In this document: one piece after another, positions 32,580-43,349 of the stretch | Layout: every line of letters starts with the position of its first letter | How positions within the stretch are numbered: the first letter of the stretch is position 1 | Source: Agapanthus africanus | Taxonomy: Eukaryota > Streptophyta > Magnoliopsida > Asparagales > Amaryllidaceae | NCBI GenBank assembly: GCA_030015575.1 | Contig: JASDDO010000024.1 | Location: 216,524,996-216,588,995 of the forward strand | DNA: 64,000 nt | Direction: 5' to 3' | Translations under genes and position numbers: made by a program | The notes under the pieces: model-generated | Told to the model about the DNA's origin: nothing | Seen by the model: only the letters and a program-made list of their open reading frames with translations | Databases searched by the model: none

Positions 32580-34758
32580 TGCTGGGTTCGCTTAGCACCC
32601 CGACACGATTTTTGCAAGTATCAAGTATGCTATTTTAAAAAATCTAGGGTGCCGAGCGAGTCCGAACCAAGGATCTAACTAGAGAATTAGGGTTTTTATA
32701 ACATGTAAACAAACTTTACACTAAGTGAATAAGGAATACAACCTTTGTAGACCGGTCATTCACTTCTAAAGCTCCGTGTAGTAGTCCCTTTGCTCCAAGT
32801 AGTGGTCTCCCAGACTCTTGTTAGGCTCCACTAGGCGAAAGGAACGAGCTTGCTCAAAGATCATCGAGGCCAAAGATGATCTATGTCGAAGAATCGCTAA
32901 CTCAAGCTACCTCTTCACTAATTGATGAATTAGTGAAGCAAACAACCTATACTAAATGGCTGGTTTGGTATAGATTGATGAAGTAGGAATTTTGCTCACT
33001 TAGAATTAATTTTCTCTTTTTCTTTTTCTTTTTCTTTTTCTTTTTCTTTTTCTTTTTCTTCTCACTTGAAAGCTAGAAAGCAATGAAGGAGATGAAGAAG
33101 TGATCAAGTGTGAACCATGGGTGAGAAAATATCTCATATAAACTCATGTAGAGACTAAATCATGGCTAAACATAATGGTTAGGTTAATAAATATCTAGAG
33201 TAAAACAAAATTAGTGGACTTAAGTCAAAGCTTCTCCATGCTTCCACAAGCATCTCAAGTCTTGCTAATTTCCACCTAATTTTGATTTTTTCCTTAATAT
33301 TTAAACACCCAAATTATCTTAAGTTAGGTATGAGTCTCATACACCCAAGTCCAATGTATCATCTAGCATGACATATATTAAATACATTAATATATATCAC
33401 ATATATATTTAAATGTATTTGGAGAAAACATTTTCTTAAGTGGGCTAATATTAGTTAATGTATATTAATATATCAAATATATAATTATACATTAAATTAT
33501 TAAATCAACACTTGATTTAATAACCCGGCTGTATCGCATACAACCGACTAATATCATTTAATAAATTATTGAATCAACACTTGATTCAATAATCCGGTTA
33601 TATCACATATGACCTATATCGTGAGATTAGAATACTATATCACATACAAGTATCAATCTCGGTCCCGCACATATCACATATGTGCCCTACTTCGTTTCGC
33701 TTGAGCCAGGAAACCTCTGTGTAGGACTTTAAAGACTCATCAATACGCTGGCAGTAGATGATGATCATATCAGTCACCCATAAGGCGTCAGCGATACTAG
33801 CTGGACGTAACGGTTACCCGGGTATTGAGTGATCAGAAGATCAACAAGCAAGCTTGTTCATACTTCCGTTAATCTATTAAGTAACACTACCGTACAGTCC
33901 GGTCACTTCGTCTGATATGTCGCATATCAAGTCTGGGGGTGGTAAACGTCAGACCCCAATAACTTGATAAGTCGTGCCGATGTGAGGCTCATAACGGGTT
34001 GAGAAAGTACTGATAACACTTACCAGTAAATTTCAGTTTCCGCCCTGGCCAGGGACTTCCTTTTATGGCCAATCGAGCATGGCGCAACATCAACCCCCAA
34101 TACCGGGAGAGACGAATCCCCTCCTATCGCTCATTGTGACTCGGGACTGTACCCAAAAACCACGGTTTTGCACGCTCTCTTGAACGTGGTAAGGTGGAAA
34201 TCAAAGCACAATGGGAATCACATAAGACTCTATGACGATCTTGGGTCTAAAGACTAACATGCACTAGTGTCACCAGAGAACTGCTATCTGACGTTAGGTA
34301 TAATACCATATAAGAGTTCTCGGCGAGTCCTGTTCAATGTACCCAGTCTCTACTGAGCACCCGTATATAATCTTTGATGTCAAACACCAATGGATATGGG
34401 ATCATCCATCGCCCATCAAATGGGTCAAGAAACATATACGATAGTCTACTATGGAATATCGATGCCCCGTCTCGATACACCTACGACTAGGAACAATTAA
34501 AGGATGTACTTGTGGACTACCCTGACCCCATTAGTATGATCTGCATCATAATCCTGGTAGTCAAGTATATCCTAAGGGCTTTACCAACATGTGAGAGCAA
34601 GAAAGTATCACAATACTAGTCTGCATGTTAAGATAAAGAGCAACCAGATAGCATACTATCATGTCGAGCAAGAAAGTTCTCTGTATATATGTCTAAGCAT
34701 CCATTATAATATGCAATCATGTACAATAATGGCCTCTAGAGCATACATACAACTAACA
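32580..34758 (-). repeat. 5' LTR of copia A
   Basis: About 2.18 kb, TGCTGGG...CTAACA in plus orientation. It matches 99-2256. A TTTTTC hexamer run (about 33010-33060) is expanded here compared with the other LTR. Confidence 0.9.
33010..33060 (+). repeat. (TTTTTC)n microsatellite in copia A 5' LTR
   Basis: About eight uninterrupted units. The matching place in the other LTR (about 533-550) has only one or two, so the expansion occurred after insertion. Confidence 0.85.
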
Positions 34759-34763
34759 GTTTC
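34759..34763. repeat. Target-site duplication GTTTC, right copy (copia A)
   Basis: Pairs with 94-98. Confidence 0.85.
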
Positions 34764-35300
34764 AATGTTAACGGTGCTGATACCGACCCAAAGCTCAAAC
34801 CTCTAGGTTTCCTAACGGCAAACGATGAGTCGCTCCCGGCACTACGTTTCAGTGTTAGCGGTGCTGATGCCAACCCAAAACCTAAATCCCAAGTCGTCCC
34901 AAGGCAAATGGTGAGTCGCTTCTGGCATTATGCTTCAGTGTCAGCGGTGCTGATGCCGACCCAATAACCAAATCCTAAGTCCCTTCAGGGCAAATGATGA
35001 GTTGCTCATGGCATTATTCCAGTGTAGCGGTACTGATGCCAAACAAAATCTAAATTCCGAGTTCATCTCAAATTCAAAAGTCATGCCAAACAAGGCAGGG
35101 ATCAAACATATCAAATCAATGTCCCATCCAGCAGCACTTCCAAGCTTAAAAGTCCTACTAGACGGGTAGAGAACACCCAAAATAAATCAAATCACCAGTC
35201 AATCAAATCTAAAGGCGAGGGATAATTAACGGCAGCTTAGTCCACGGCTGCCGGAGATTCGAATCTCCACAATCAATAAATCCCGGCCTACCTTAGGCAG
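34764..35300. repeat. Right piece of ~85-bp tandem array plus LTR-like tail (old Tat remnant)
   Basis: Units starting CAGTGT(T/C)AGCGGTGCTGATGCC at about 34765, 34850 and 34934, with a decayed one near 35018. Toward the right end, CCACAATCAATAAATCCC and GCAGGGGGAATCTG resemble the U5-like part of the 23-kb Tat family (compare 6290-6320 and 55350-55390). So this is probably the 3' end of an old Tat element, itself broken by the copia insertions. Confidence 0.55.
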
Positions 35301-35314
35301 GGGGAATCTGTACT

Positions 35315-37250
35315 ATGTCTGACAAGCGCGTGCATTCTCATCCCAATGGGGTGACGAAAAACACACTACACCGCTTTTATGATCCCACAACGAAACGTCT
35401 CCATGTAGCTCGACATGTTACCTTTTTCGAAAATGTACCCTATTTTACTACATCGTCTCTACCAGATCTCTCCTTTCTTAATCTAACCCATCACCCACCC
35501 ATCTTACCCTCCATCACCACATCTTCCTATACTTCTACCTTGCCCTCCCCTCTTACTCCATCTGAGTTGATACCAAACCCTTCGTCTGTCATTGTAACAC
35601 CTTCCACAGATACTCCAATGACCGATGTCCCCTCTATGGCTAACCAGTCTTCACCGGTGAATTCTCCTCCTCCTCGTCGCATTCCTGCACGAGACCAGTG
35701 ACCTCCTGATCGCTATAGTTTTTCTATGACTAACTCTTATTCCCCTCAATTTATATCCTTTCTTGCTGCTATTCATTCTCTTCAGGAACAAAAGTTTTAC
35801 TCTGAGGAGGTAAAAATATCAAAATGGCAACAGGCTATGCAGGAAGAACTAGAGGCATCCAATCGCACTAATACTTGGGATCTCACACCACTACCATCCG
35901 GGGTCAAATCTGTAAGTTGCAAATGGATTTACAAAATCAAGACCAAATCTGATGGCACTATTGAACGTTACAAAGCTCGACTCGTGGTTTCTACCAAGGA
36001 TATGGTATCAACTATGAAGAAACTTTTGCTCCAGGTGCCAAAATGATCTATGTTCGCCCTCTTATCGCAGTCGCTGTTACCCGAAACTAGCCCTATATCA
36101 GATGGATATTAAGAATGTCTTTCTTAACCGTAATCTCTCTGAAGTGGTTTATATGAAATCTCCTCTTGGTATCTCCGCTCCGCTGAATCATGTTTGTCGT
36201 CTTCGCCTTGCTATCTATGGCGTCAAATAAGCTCCTCGAGCTTGGTTTGAACGCTTCCGTAAGACTCTTCTTTCCACGGGCTTTACTGAAAATCTTGCTC
36301 ACTATACCATATTCTACCGCTCCTCCTTCCGAGGTCACATCATCTTACTGCTCTACGTTGACGACATGATTATTATAGGCAGTGATTCTTCCACCATCAT
36401 CTCCTTAAAGAAGTATCTTCAAAACCAGTTTGAGATGAAAGATCTTGGATTTCTTCGCTATTTCTTGGGGATTGAGGTTGCTTCTTCCTCCCGGGGCTCT
36501 CTTCTCTCTCAACGGAAATATATTTCCGACATTCATCAACGAGCTGCTCTCACAGACTCCACTACAGCTTCCACACCAATGGAGCTGAATTTGAAACTTC
36601 GTCGAATTGATGATGACCCTTTGTCACAACCAACTCGTTATCGAGAACTAGTAAGTGCCCTTATATACCTATCTATCACTCGTCCGGATATCGCTCATGC
36701 AGTGCATAATTTAAGCCAGTTTGGCAGTGCCTCTACATCTACACACTGTGTTGCTACATTACATGGTTTACGTTATTTTTGTGGCACCATTACTCGGTCC
36801 CTTTTATTTCCCTCGGGTTCATCTCTTTTTGTTCATGCTTACTCAGATGCTGGTTGGGCAGATGATCCCGACACCCGGCGCTCCACTACTGGATATTGTA
36901 TCTTTTTTGCCCTTCATTTATATCCTAGCAAAATAAGCGTCAAGATACTGTTTCCTGCTCCAGCATTAAAGCAGAATATTGAGCCATGGCTGACACTGCT
37001 GCTGAGCTCAAATGGCTATGAAGTCTGCTCCAAGACATAGGTGTCACTACACCTCCCGACATTCCTTATATTGTGACAATTAAAGTGCAATTCATATTGC
37101 AACTAATCCAGTATTTCATCAGCGCACAAAGCATATTGAAGTAGACTGTCATCTTGTTCGTCAGGAATATCAAGCTCATTGGCTTTCTCTTCCTTATATT
37201 TCTTCCAAAGAACAAATTGTTAATTTCTTCATCAAGGCTCAGACACAATC
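35315..37250 (+). pseudogene. Copia C pol remnant (integrase end, RT, RNase H)
   Basis: RT blocks seen: WQQAMQEELEASNRTNTWDL, SVSCKWIYKIKTKSDG and IERYKARLV (about 35830-35990), the Tyr-Val-Asp-Asp region at about 36355-36366, then QFEMKDLGFLRYFLGIEV and GSLLSQRKYISDI. RNase H has YRELVSALIYLSITRPDIAH and AYSDAGWADDPDTRRSTTG (about 36840-36900). These are diagnostic for Ty1/copia. RT reads RNA into DNA in this family; this copy is a fossil. Confidence 0.87.
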
Positions 37251-37302
37251 TTAGTTTCAGTTTTTCTTATCCAAACTCTCGGTATTCGACCCACCGTGAG
37301 TT

Positions 37303-37311
37303 TGAGGGGGG
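37303..37311 (+). other. Polypurine tract of copia C
   Basis: GAGGGGGG directly before the TGTTAAATA start of the LTR, after the GTGAGTTTGAGG phrase common at copia 3' ends. Confidence 0.75.
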
Positions 37312-37471
37312 TGTTAAATATAGTATAGAATCATTTTATTAGTAGGTTATATTTGATTGTATATTTTCTGTTTTTCTTAATTTCTAGGACTTTTCTATTT
37401 GGATGTATACCAACTATTAAATAGGATATGTATATACTCATTTAATCATCAAGAAAAAATATTCTTTTCCA
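37312..37471 (+). repeat. 3' LTR of copia C (short)
   Basis: About 160 bp from TGTTAAATATAG to ATTCTTTTCCA. The start is fixed by the polypurine tract. The end is chosen at CA following the poly(A)-like AAGAAAAAAT. No second LTR is in the window. Confidence 0.6.
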
Positions 37472-37646
37472 TGGATCACCTGTACTAACCACCACAATTA
37501 TTGAGCCAAAAACAGTATTTGTGTGTGTGTGCAGTGTTGATTGCCATTTTCCAGCTTTTTCTCGTGCTCCAAACAGAACATGTGCTATGAATATATGATA
37601 ATAAAAAAATTAGGATTAGTGTTAATAGACTAATAGTGACAAATAT

Positions 37647-37988
37647 GGGGGAAAAGAGACACCCTCCCTCATTTTTTCCGACGATCGGCATCCACCATCT
37701 TCATCGTTATCATCTAAGCTATGGGTACATCAAATTTCATGTGATTCTGCAACTTTTGCACCGTTGATTTAGTGGGTTCAAAATTAACGGTTTACCGATA
37801 ATAGAACTTTTTACATTGCTAAATCAACGGTGAAAAATTTGTAGAATCACATGAAATTTGGTGTACCCACATCTTAGATGATAACGATGAATATGGTAGG
37901 TGCCGATCGGCGGAAAAAATGAAGGAGGGTGTATTTTTTCGACGCCATAGGAGTAAATTCCCTCATATGGCATCTTTCCTCCATTATT

Positions 37989-37990
<2 letters not shown>
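37647..37990. repeat. Foldback repeat unit 1
   Basis: Two arms of about 150-180 bp in inverted orientation. The arms share AAATTTCATGTGATTCT or its complement AGAATCACATGAAATTT, and GATAACGATGA. The centre (about 37770-37825) reads AATTAACGGTTTACCGATAA. A non-autonomous DNA transposon (MITE-like foldback) is most likely. The class is not assigned because no target duplication was found. Confidence 0.7.

Positions 37991-38031
<41 letters not shown>
37990..38031. repeat. (TA)n microsatellite
   Basis: About 20 TA units between foldback units 1 and 2. Confidence 0.9.
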
Positions 38032-38033
<2 letters not shown>

Positions 38034-38034
38034 A

Positions 38035-38407
38035 ATAATGGAGTAAAAAGGCCCTGGGAGACATTTTTTGTTGGACGGCGGAAAAAGGTACACTCTCCGC
38101 CGTTTTATTCGACGATGCACCATCCATCTTGATCTCCGTCGTCTAATATGTCGATACACCAAATTTCATGTAATTCCACCAGTTTTTCATCGTTGAATTA
38201 GCAATGTAAAAAGTTCTATTATCGGTAAACCGTTAATTTTGCACCCATTAAATCAACGTTGAAAATGTGATGAAATCACATGAAATTTGGTTTATCCACA
38301 TCTTACATGATACAGATGATGAAGATGTGCGCCGATCACCAAAAAAAATTGCGGGGTGAATTTTTCTGATGCTATAGGGGGAAATTTCCTCCTATGACGT
38401 CTTTTCT
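38035..38407. repeat. Foldback repeat unit 2, centre inverted
   Basis: Same arms as unit 1. The centre reads TTATCGGTAAACCGTTAATT (about 38218-38237), the reverse complement of unit 1's centre, so this unit lies in the opposite orientation. Confidence 0.7.
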
Positions 38408-38414
38408 TCATTTC

Positions 38415-38486
<72 letters not shown>
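38408..38486. repeat. (CT)n then (TA)n microsatellite
   Basis: Roughly 20 CT units followed by about 15 TA units, at the junction of foldback units 2 and 3. Confidence 0.9.
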
Positions 38487-38487
<1 letters not shown>

Positions 38488-38872
38488 AGGAAATGTGCCA
38501 TAGGAGGGAATCTCCTTTTATAGCGCTGGAAAAATGCACTCTCCATGATTTTTCTCGACGATCGGTATACATCACCTCCATTTTTATTATCTAAGATGTG
38601 GATACACCAAATTTCATGCGATTATATCATTTTCTCACCGTTGATTTAGTTAGTGCAAAATTAATGGTTTACCGACAATAAAACTTTTTACATTGCTAAT
38701 TCAACGGTGAAAATGTAGTGGAATTACATGAAATTTGGTGTATGCACATCTTAGATGATAACGATGATAATGATGGGTACCGATCGTCGGAAAAAATGGT
38801 GAATATTGTATTTTTTCGACGCCATAAGAGAAAATTCCTTACTATGGCCTCTTTCCTCTGTTATTATATATT
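38487..38872. repeat. Foldback repeat unit 3
   Basis: Same arms; the centre (AATTAATGGTTTACCGACAA, about 38650) is in the unit 1 orientation. The outer arm ends GACGCCATAAGAG at 38819-38831. Confidence 0.7.
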
Positions 38873-38880
38873 GGAAAGTT

Positions 38881-40199
38881 ATTTATATTGTCAAATATAA
38901 ACCTTTCATTTAGGAATAAATTATTTTGTCTTTTTATTAAGAATAAATAATATTATCAATAATAGATAATAAACTGGTATTATGTGTTCGATGCCATGTT
39001 TTCTCTTTCCTTTCCAATTATTTTTCTTTCTTTCTTCTTTACCACCTCCCTTCCTTTTTTTTTTCTCCATGAATTTGGTTTCTGCAGTATGTTGATAAAA
39101 CTAAGGTTTCATATTTGGACAGGAGTCGCTGTAGTGGATTGAAAGGAAAGCATCAATGACGTGATAGAAATGTAGATAAGAGATGAAAATAGCTTGTGGG
39201 TGAGATAATTGCATATAGAAAAGATAAAATTGTAATATAATGATATAATATATGAAATAGAACGAGATAACAATATCTTTTACAAATCAATATAGCAAAC
39301 AAAGGATATAAGGAATGAGAAAGTGGAAGTGAAAATAATAATAATAAAAAGACATGAAAAGATGAGGAAAGAATAAAAAGAAGTGAAATGAAGGGGGGAA
39401 ATTTGGAAAGAAAATAAAATTATTTTTTATTTTGTATGTAGAAGATAATAAGGATCATTTGATCATTTAACTAGTTTTATAAACTTTAAGTATTTTATAA
39501 GTTAGAAAACTATAGGGAACATATTGTAGCACTTTGAAACAAAAGTCGGTTATGTGATACAATTTCAACCCCAAAAGTTAGCGAGCTTTCACAAAATTTA
39601 GCCTTGAATTTTCTATGATTATTAAAGGTGCTTGGAGGTTAGAATTATTCATGTGCATTTCTTATTTTGAATGTTTTGATGCATACATACACATATGTTA
39701 AGGTGTTTATATTATATTTTCTATAATTATCAACCGTAGGTTTATATGAATTATAGCAACCCAACATTACTTCAGCTGCTAAAAAGAGCACGAAAAAAAC
39801 CCTCATGCGATTCTGGTTTGATGAATTAAGACACCTTTTCGAATTTAATGAATTATCACATCTATAGATGAAAATTAGTTGGTGTGAATTCGGATTGAGA
39901 ATTAGTTAATACAAATATATTGAAGAATTAATCCCCCGAGAGAAAAAGGCTTGTAAAACTCTTTTTGCTATGTAGGACGCCAATATTGTCCAAAGGGCAA
40001 AAAAAAAAAACCATCCACCTCTCAATTCAAGAAATTAATTCCTCCGCACAATTTTATACCCTGCAAAATATTTTTATTTTATAATCTCATAGATGAAACT
40101 TGTAATACTTTAGTAATGAACGGCATGAATTTGTGACATTTGTGTGCTTAGTGTTACTTGTACCTACACATGTAAGGCCGCCTCTATTTGTTTGTCTTA
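38881..40199. other. AT-rich stretch without recognisable features
   Basis: Simple A/T-rich sequence with short purine-rich parts (39330-39420). No open frame with family resemblance, no terminal repeats and no RNA gene are seen on either strand. Confidence 0.6.
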
Positions 40200-40208
40200 A
40201 CAATATTA
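40200..40208. repeat. 9-bp target-site duplication ACAATATTA, left
   Basis: Matches 41091-41099 exactly. Nine bases is the Mutator-like hallmark. Confidence 0.85.
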
Positions 40209-41090
40209 GGTTTTTTTTTTTGAAATAGGATAGTTTAAATTTAAAATTATAAATATAGGGAAGTTTGAATTTTATTTAGAAGAATATGGCGGTTTGGTGG
40301 ACCCCATCCCCTCCCCAATTTAGAGGGCGGATTCCTAGAACCCGCCCTCTGTTTATTATAGGGGAGCGCGGGTTCTTAGAACCCGCCCTCCCCTCATTTA
40401 TTAAGAGGACGGGAACGCCCTCTCCTTTATAAAGGAGAGGGCATTCTTTTATATAAAAAAAAATTGTATAATATATCGAAATTAATTAAATATTAAATAA
40501 TTGAAATAAAATTGTATAATATTAATCGTTGTTTACATATGAATCTGGTATTCTAAATTTGAGGATTTTTTTGTATTCCAAATTTGACGGATTAATTTTG
40601 CTATTATAAATTTGACCGTCGAGATAGAATTTACATTTTACAAACAGATATGATTTTTTGTATTATAAATTTGACGGATTCATTTTGTTATTAGAGTGTA
40701 CACCAGATTCATATGTAAACAACGAATAATATTATACAATTTTATTTCAATTATTTAATATTTAATATATTCATTTATTTAATATTTAATTAATTTCGAT
40801 ATATTATACAAAAAAAAAATTATAAAAGAAGGTGGGTTTTGAAAACCCGCCCTCTCCTTTATAAAGGAGAGGGCGGGTTTTGAAAACCCATCCTCTTCAT
40901 AAATAAGGGGAGGGCGGGTTCTAAGAACCCGCCCTCCCCTATAACAAGGAGAGGGCGGGTTCTAGGAACCCGTCCTCTAAACTGGAGAGGGGGTGGGGTC
41001 CACCAAACCTCCCTATTCTTCCAAATAAAATTCAAACTCCCATATATTTATAATTTTAAATTTAAACTACCCTATTTCAAAAAAAATCCC
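40209..41090. mobile_element. Mutator-like foldback MITE, 882 bp
   Basis: Almost the whole element is one inverted repeat with arms of about 370-400 bp. The ends are GGTTTTTT...TTGAAATAGG and CCTATTTCAAAAAAAATCCC. The inner arms pair around GTTTACATATGAATCTGGT and its complement. The centre (about 40550-40690) contains two ATTTGACGGATT repeats. No transposase frame is present, so it is non-autonomous. The 9-bp duplication outside the ends supports the Mutator superfamily. Within each arm lie smaller palindromes of the type GGGCGGGTT-CTAAG-AACCCGCCC. Confidence 0.82.
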
Positions 41091-41099
41091 ACAATATTA
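41091..41099. repeat. 9-bp target-site duplication ACAATATTA, right
   Basis: Pairs with 40200-40208. Confidence 0.85.
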
Positions 41100-41224
41100 C
41101 ATATCAGAAATTTCTCAAACACTATTCGATTGAGTTGGACACAGGAATAAATAAATTAAATGCATTGCATAGTAACAAATAGTACATTGCTCAACCGCAC
41201 TAAAACAATAAAAGTACATAATAC

Positions 41225-41475
41225 CTGAAGTGTTGAGAATTAGGATTCTAGCTCTTTTATGTTGTGAATTATTGGATGTATATGAGGCAATTTAAATTGA
41301 GAGAATCATGGTTATGGAGCAAGTGTGTCAAGTAGATTGCATTAGTTTTTACGTTGTCTTTTTTAATGGCATAGCTAAGATTTGGAGATGGTGGAAAAAA
41401 AATATTTTAGGGGGAAAAAAGCTCAAAATGTACTTTTCTTGTAGAAGCACATTTTTGTAGCATCCATAAACTAAG
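41225..41475 (+). repeat. ~245-bp dispersed repeat, copy 1
   Basis: Shares GTATATGAGGCA, TCAAGTAGATT, AGATTTGGAGAT and TAGAAGCACATT in order with 43865-44110, with visible divergence throughout. No coding potential and no clear ends. Unknown family. Confidence 0.7.
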
Positions 41476-41793
41476 CTTAAGTAAAAAGTAATTTAAAGTA
41501 ATCTTAAGATGGTCATTATAGTTAAATCCTAACTTAGTTTGAGAACTATTCCAAAAAAGATGTTTTTCTATTTGGGGCAAATGGAAGGTCCTTTAAGAAT
41601 AACTTGCAAGTTTTGGAAGAATAACAAGTAAAAATCAAGTTTTAGAGGGGTTTGGTAATCGGCAAAGTTTTAGAGAACCTGTATGTAAAAAAAATTATCC
41701 ATTATAACTTTATTAAGCATATTACATAACAACAAAAAATAAATTGCTCAATCCATTTGAGAGACGGTTTGATTGAGTGTAGCTGGGCTGCTC

Positions 41794-42661
41794 AGTAGGC
41801 ATGGCAAATGAGGCGAGTATTCATATAATCGTTTCGTCTCGTCTCGTCTCGCTAGCGACGGAGGCGAGTCGACAAGACGGCTCGCCTCGTCGTGGCGACT
41901 CCGACGAAGCGGGCCGGTTTTAGGGAAACCCAATTCCGGCTCGTCGCAACTCACCTCGTCCACCCCGCGAAACAACTCGTCTCGTCTCATTTAACTCGTA
42001 ACTCATCTCGACTAACTCGTCAAACGGCTAGGTTGATCGCCAACGGCTAGTTTGACTCAACTCGCCTCGTCTCATATTCGCCATCTTAACGGTCAAATCC
42101 GGCTTGGCTTCGCCTCGCTTCGCCTCATTCTCGTGGCCAACGTTCGAAAACTGAGGGATTTTGGGCGAGTCGTCTCGCCTCATCTTGGATTTGCCTTGTC
42201 CCAACTGAAATTTGAAAACCCTATAAATACACCCCCTATCCAATTCAAACTCATACCAAATTAAATATACTATATTTCTTTCTCAGCAAGAAAAATCATA
42301 GGGCAAAATTTAACATGAATAATGCAATAATTGTATGTAATCTTACTAATTATAAATATAATTTTTTTAAATTTAGTTATTTTTTATTGTGTACATTGTA
42401 AAAAAAAAATTTGAAATTATATTGTAATTTTTTTTTACTCAGGCGAGCCGGCTTGTCTAATTCGAAGAACCGCCTCGCCTCAGCTCGCAACTTGTTAAAC
42501 GAGTCGGCGAGACGAGTTGGTTCTTCAAGCCGCCTTTTCTGACCCGCCTAGCCTCGCCTCGGCTTAGCAGGCAAGGCGAGTTGGGTTGCCTCGCCTGACG
42601 CAAGGAGTCAGGCGAGGCGTGAGACGAGCCGTCCCAACTCGTCTCATTTTCCAAGCCTACT
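41794..42661. mobile_element. hAT-like relic rich in CTCGCCTCGTCTCG
   Basis: Ends AGTAGGCATGGCAAATGAG and the complement of AGTAGGCTTGGAAAATGAG form imperfect terminal inverted repeats of about 22 bp, resembling the GGC(A/T)TGGNAAATG ends of plant hAT elements. Both flanking parts carry GAGGCGAG/CTCGCCTC clusters, and the middle (42250-42430) is AT-rich. No transposase frame and no clean 8-bp duplication, so it is old or the ends are slightly misplaced. Confidence 0.5.
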
Positions 42662-42827
42662 CCTTACGCACGGAAATACGAAAACATGTGTTTCATTATT
42701 AGTATTTGTTGTCTCAATATGTAGTTGAAACAACAGTTTGAGATAGAAAACATGTAATTGTAACTGCTCTTAAATTGAGCGTCTTTTGCAACTAAATGTG
42801 TTGGAACACAATAATAAAAGTAAAGAT

Positions 42828-43146
42828 TAGGGATGTTAATGAATACGAATAATTCGTGCCGACTGTGTAGCCATATCCGATTTTAAACGAATACGAAAAG
42901 TATTTGCATTTGCCAATAGCTCCTATACCCGTTCCATACGTAGCTGATGGCAAAAATATTAAGTTTTTTTTTACTTTATTAGGTATTTTCTTTTAATATT
43001 CATTTTATATTCGTATCCGATTTTACCAAATACGAATAATATTTTTCACTCCCGATAGCTATGTATATCAATATTCGAATTCACTTATGACTATCAGATA
43101 CGAATATGGTAACATTTATATCTGCTTTGTACCCATTGCATCCTTA
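42828..43146. mobile_element. Short hAT-like MITE relic
   Basis: Ends TAGGGATGTTAATG and the complement of TAAGGATGCAATGGG form degenerate inverted ends. The interior repeats ATACGAAT in both orientations. No frame and no duplication were found. Confidence 0.4.
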
Positions 43147-43349
43147 TTGTGCTGCAACTAAATTAAACCAAATACATATGTTATTACGGTTGATCTGTAA
43201 TAACCAAAGGGATTATTATTTTATCGGAATCTAAGATGCGGTTTTGCATAAATTAAAAATACACATATTTTGAATATGTATTAAGAATTACACTTCAACC
43301 AAAACAAAGAAATAAAGAAATAGCTTGCAATAATTGTAGTTAAATCCAG

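Larger units (their letters stand above)
99..34758 (-). mobile_element. Copia LTR retrotransposon A, broken, split by a nested Tat element
   Basis: Ty1/copia element in minus orientation. Reading the minus strand: 5' LTR (32580-34758), initiator-Met primer site (32566-32578), leader/gag region, protease, integrase, a 23.4-kb Tat insertion, the rest of integrase, reverse transcriptase, RNase H, polypurine tract, 3' LTR (99-2256). The copia order integrase before RT is clear. It is bounded by the 5-bp duplication GTTTC. The LTRs are about 2.16-2.18 kb and by eye more than 90 percent identical, suggesting a moderately young insertion, but one older than the Tat element inside it. The pol looks most like the Tork/Angela group from its integrase wording; lineage is not certain. 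It is broken, with many breaks in the remaining pol pieces. Confidence 0.9.
35300..37471 (+). mobile_element. Copia element C, 5'-truncated, broken
   Basis: Plus strand. It begins inside the end of integrase (HRFYDPTTKRLHVARHVTFF), then a Pro/Ser/Thr-rich linker (35440-35700), RT (about 35800-36450), RNase H (about 36600-37250), polypurine tract and a short 3' LTR. No 5' LTR, gag or protease is present. The Ala-rich RT wording and 160-bp LTR suit Ivana-like or related short-LTR copia groups; assignment is tentative. It is broken with several breaks. Confidence 0.85.

Noticed and set aside
37824-38594. Frames with YIYIYIYI runs
   Set aside because: Translations of the (TA)n and (CT)n microsatellites.
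38881-40199. Possible host gene in the AT-rich gap
   Set aside because: No frame over about 60 codons with any family resemblance, no splice-linked blocks and no promoter pattern.
41748-42243. Arg/Glu-rich frames in the CTCGCCTCGTCTCG region
   Set aside because: Explained by the repeated CTCGTCTCG motif of the hAT-like relic.
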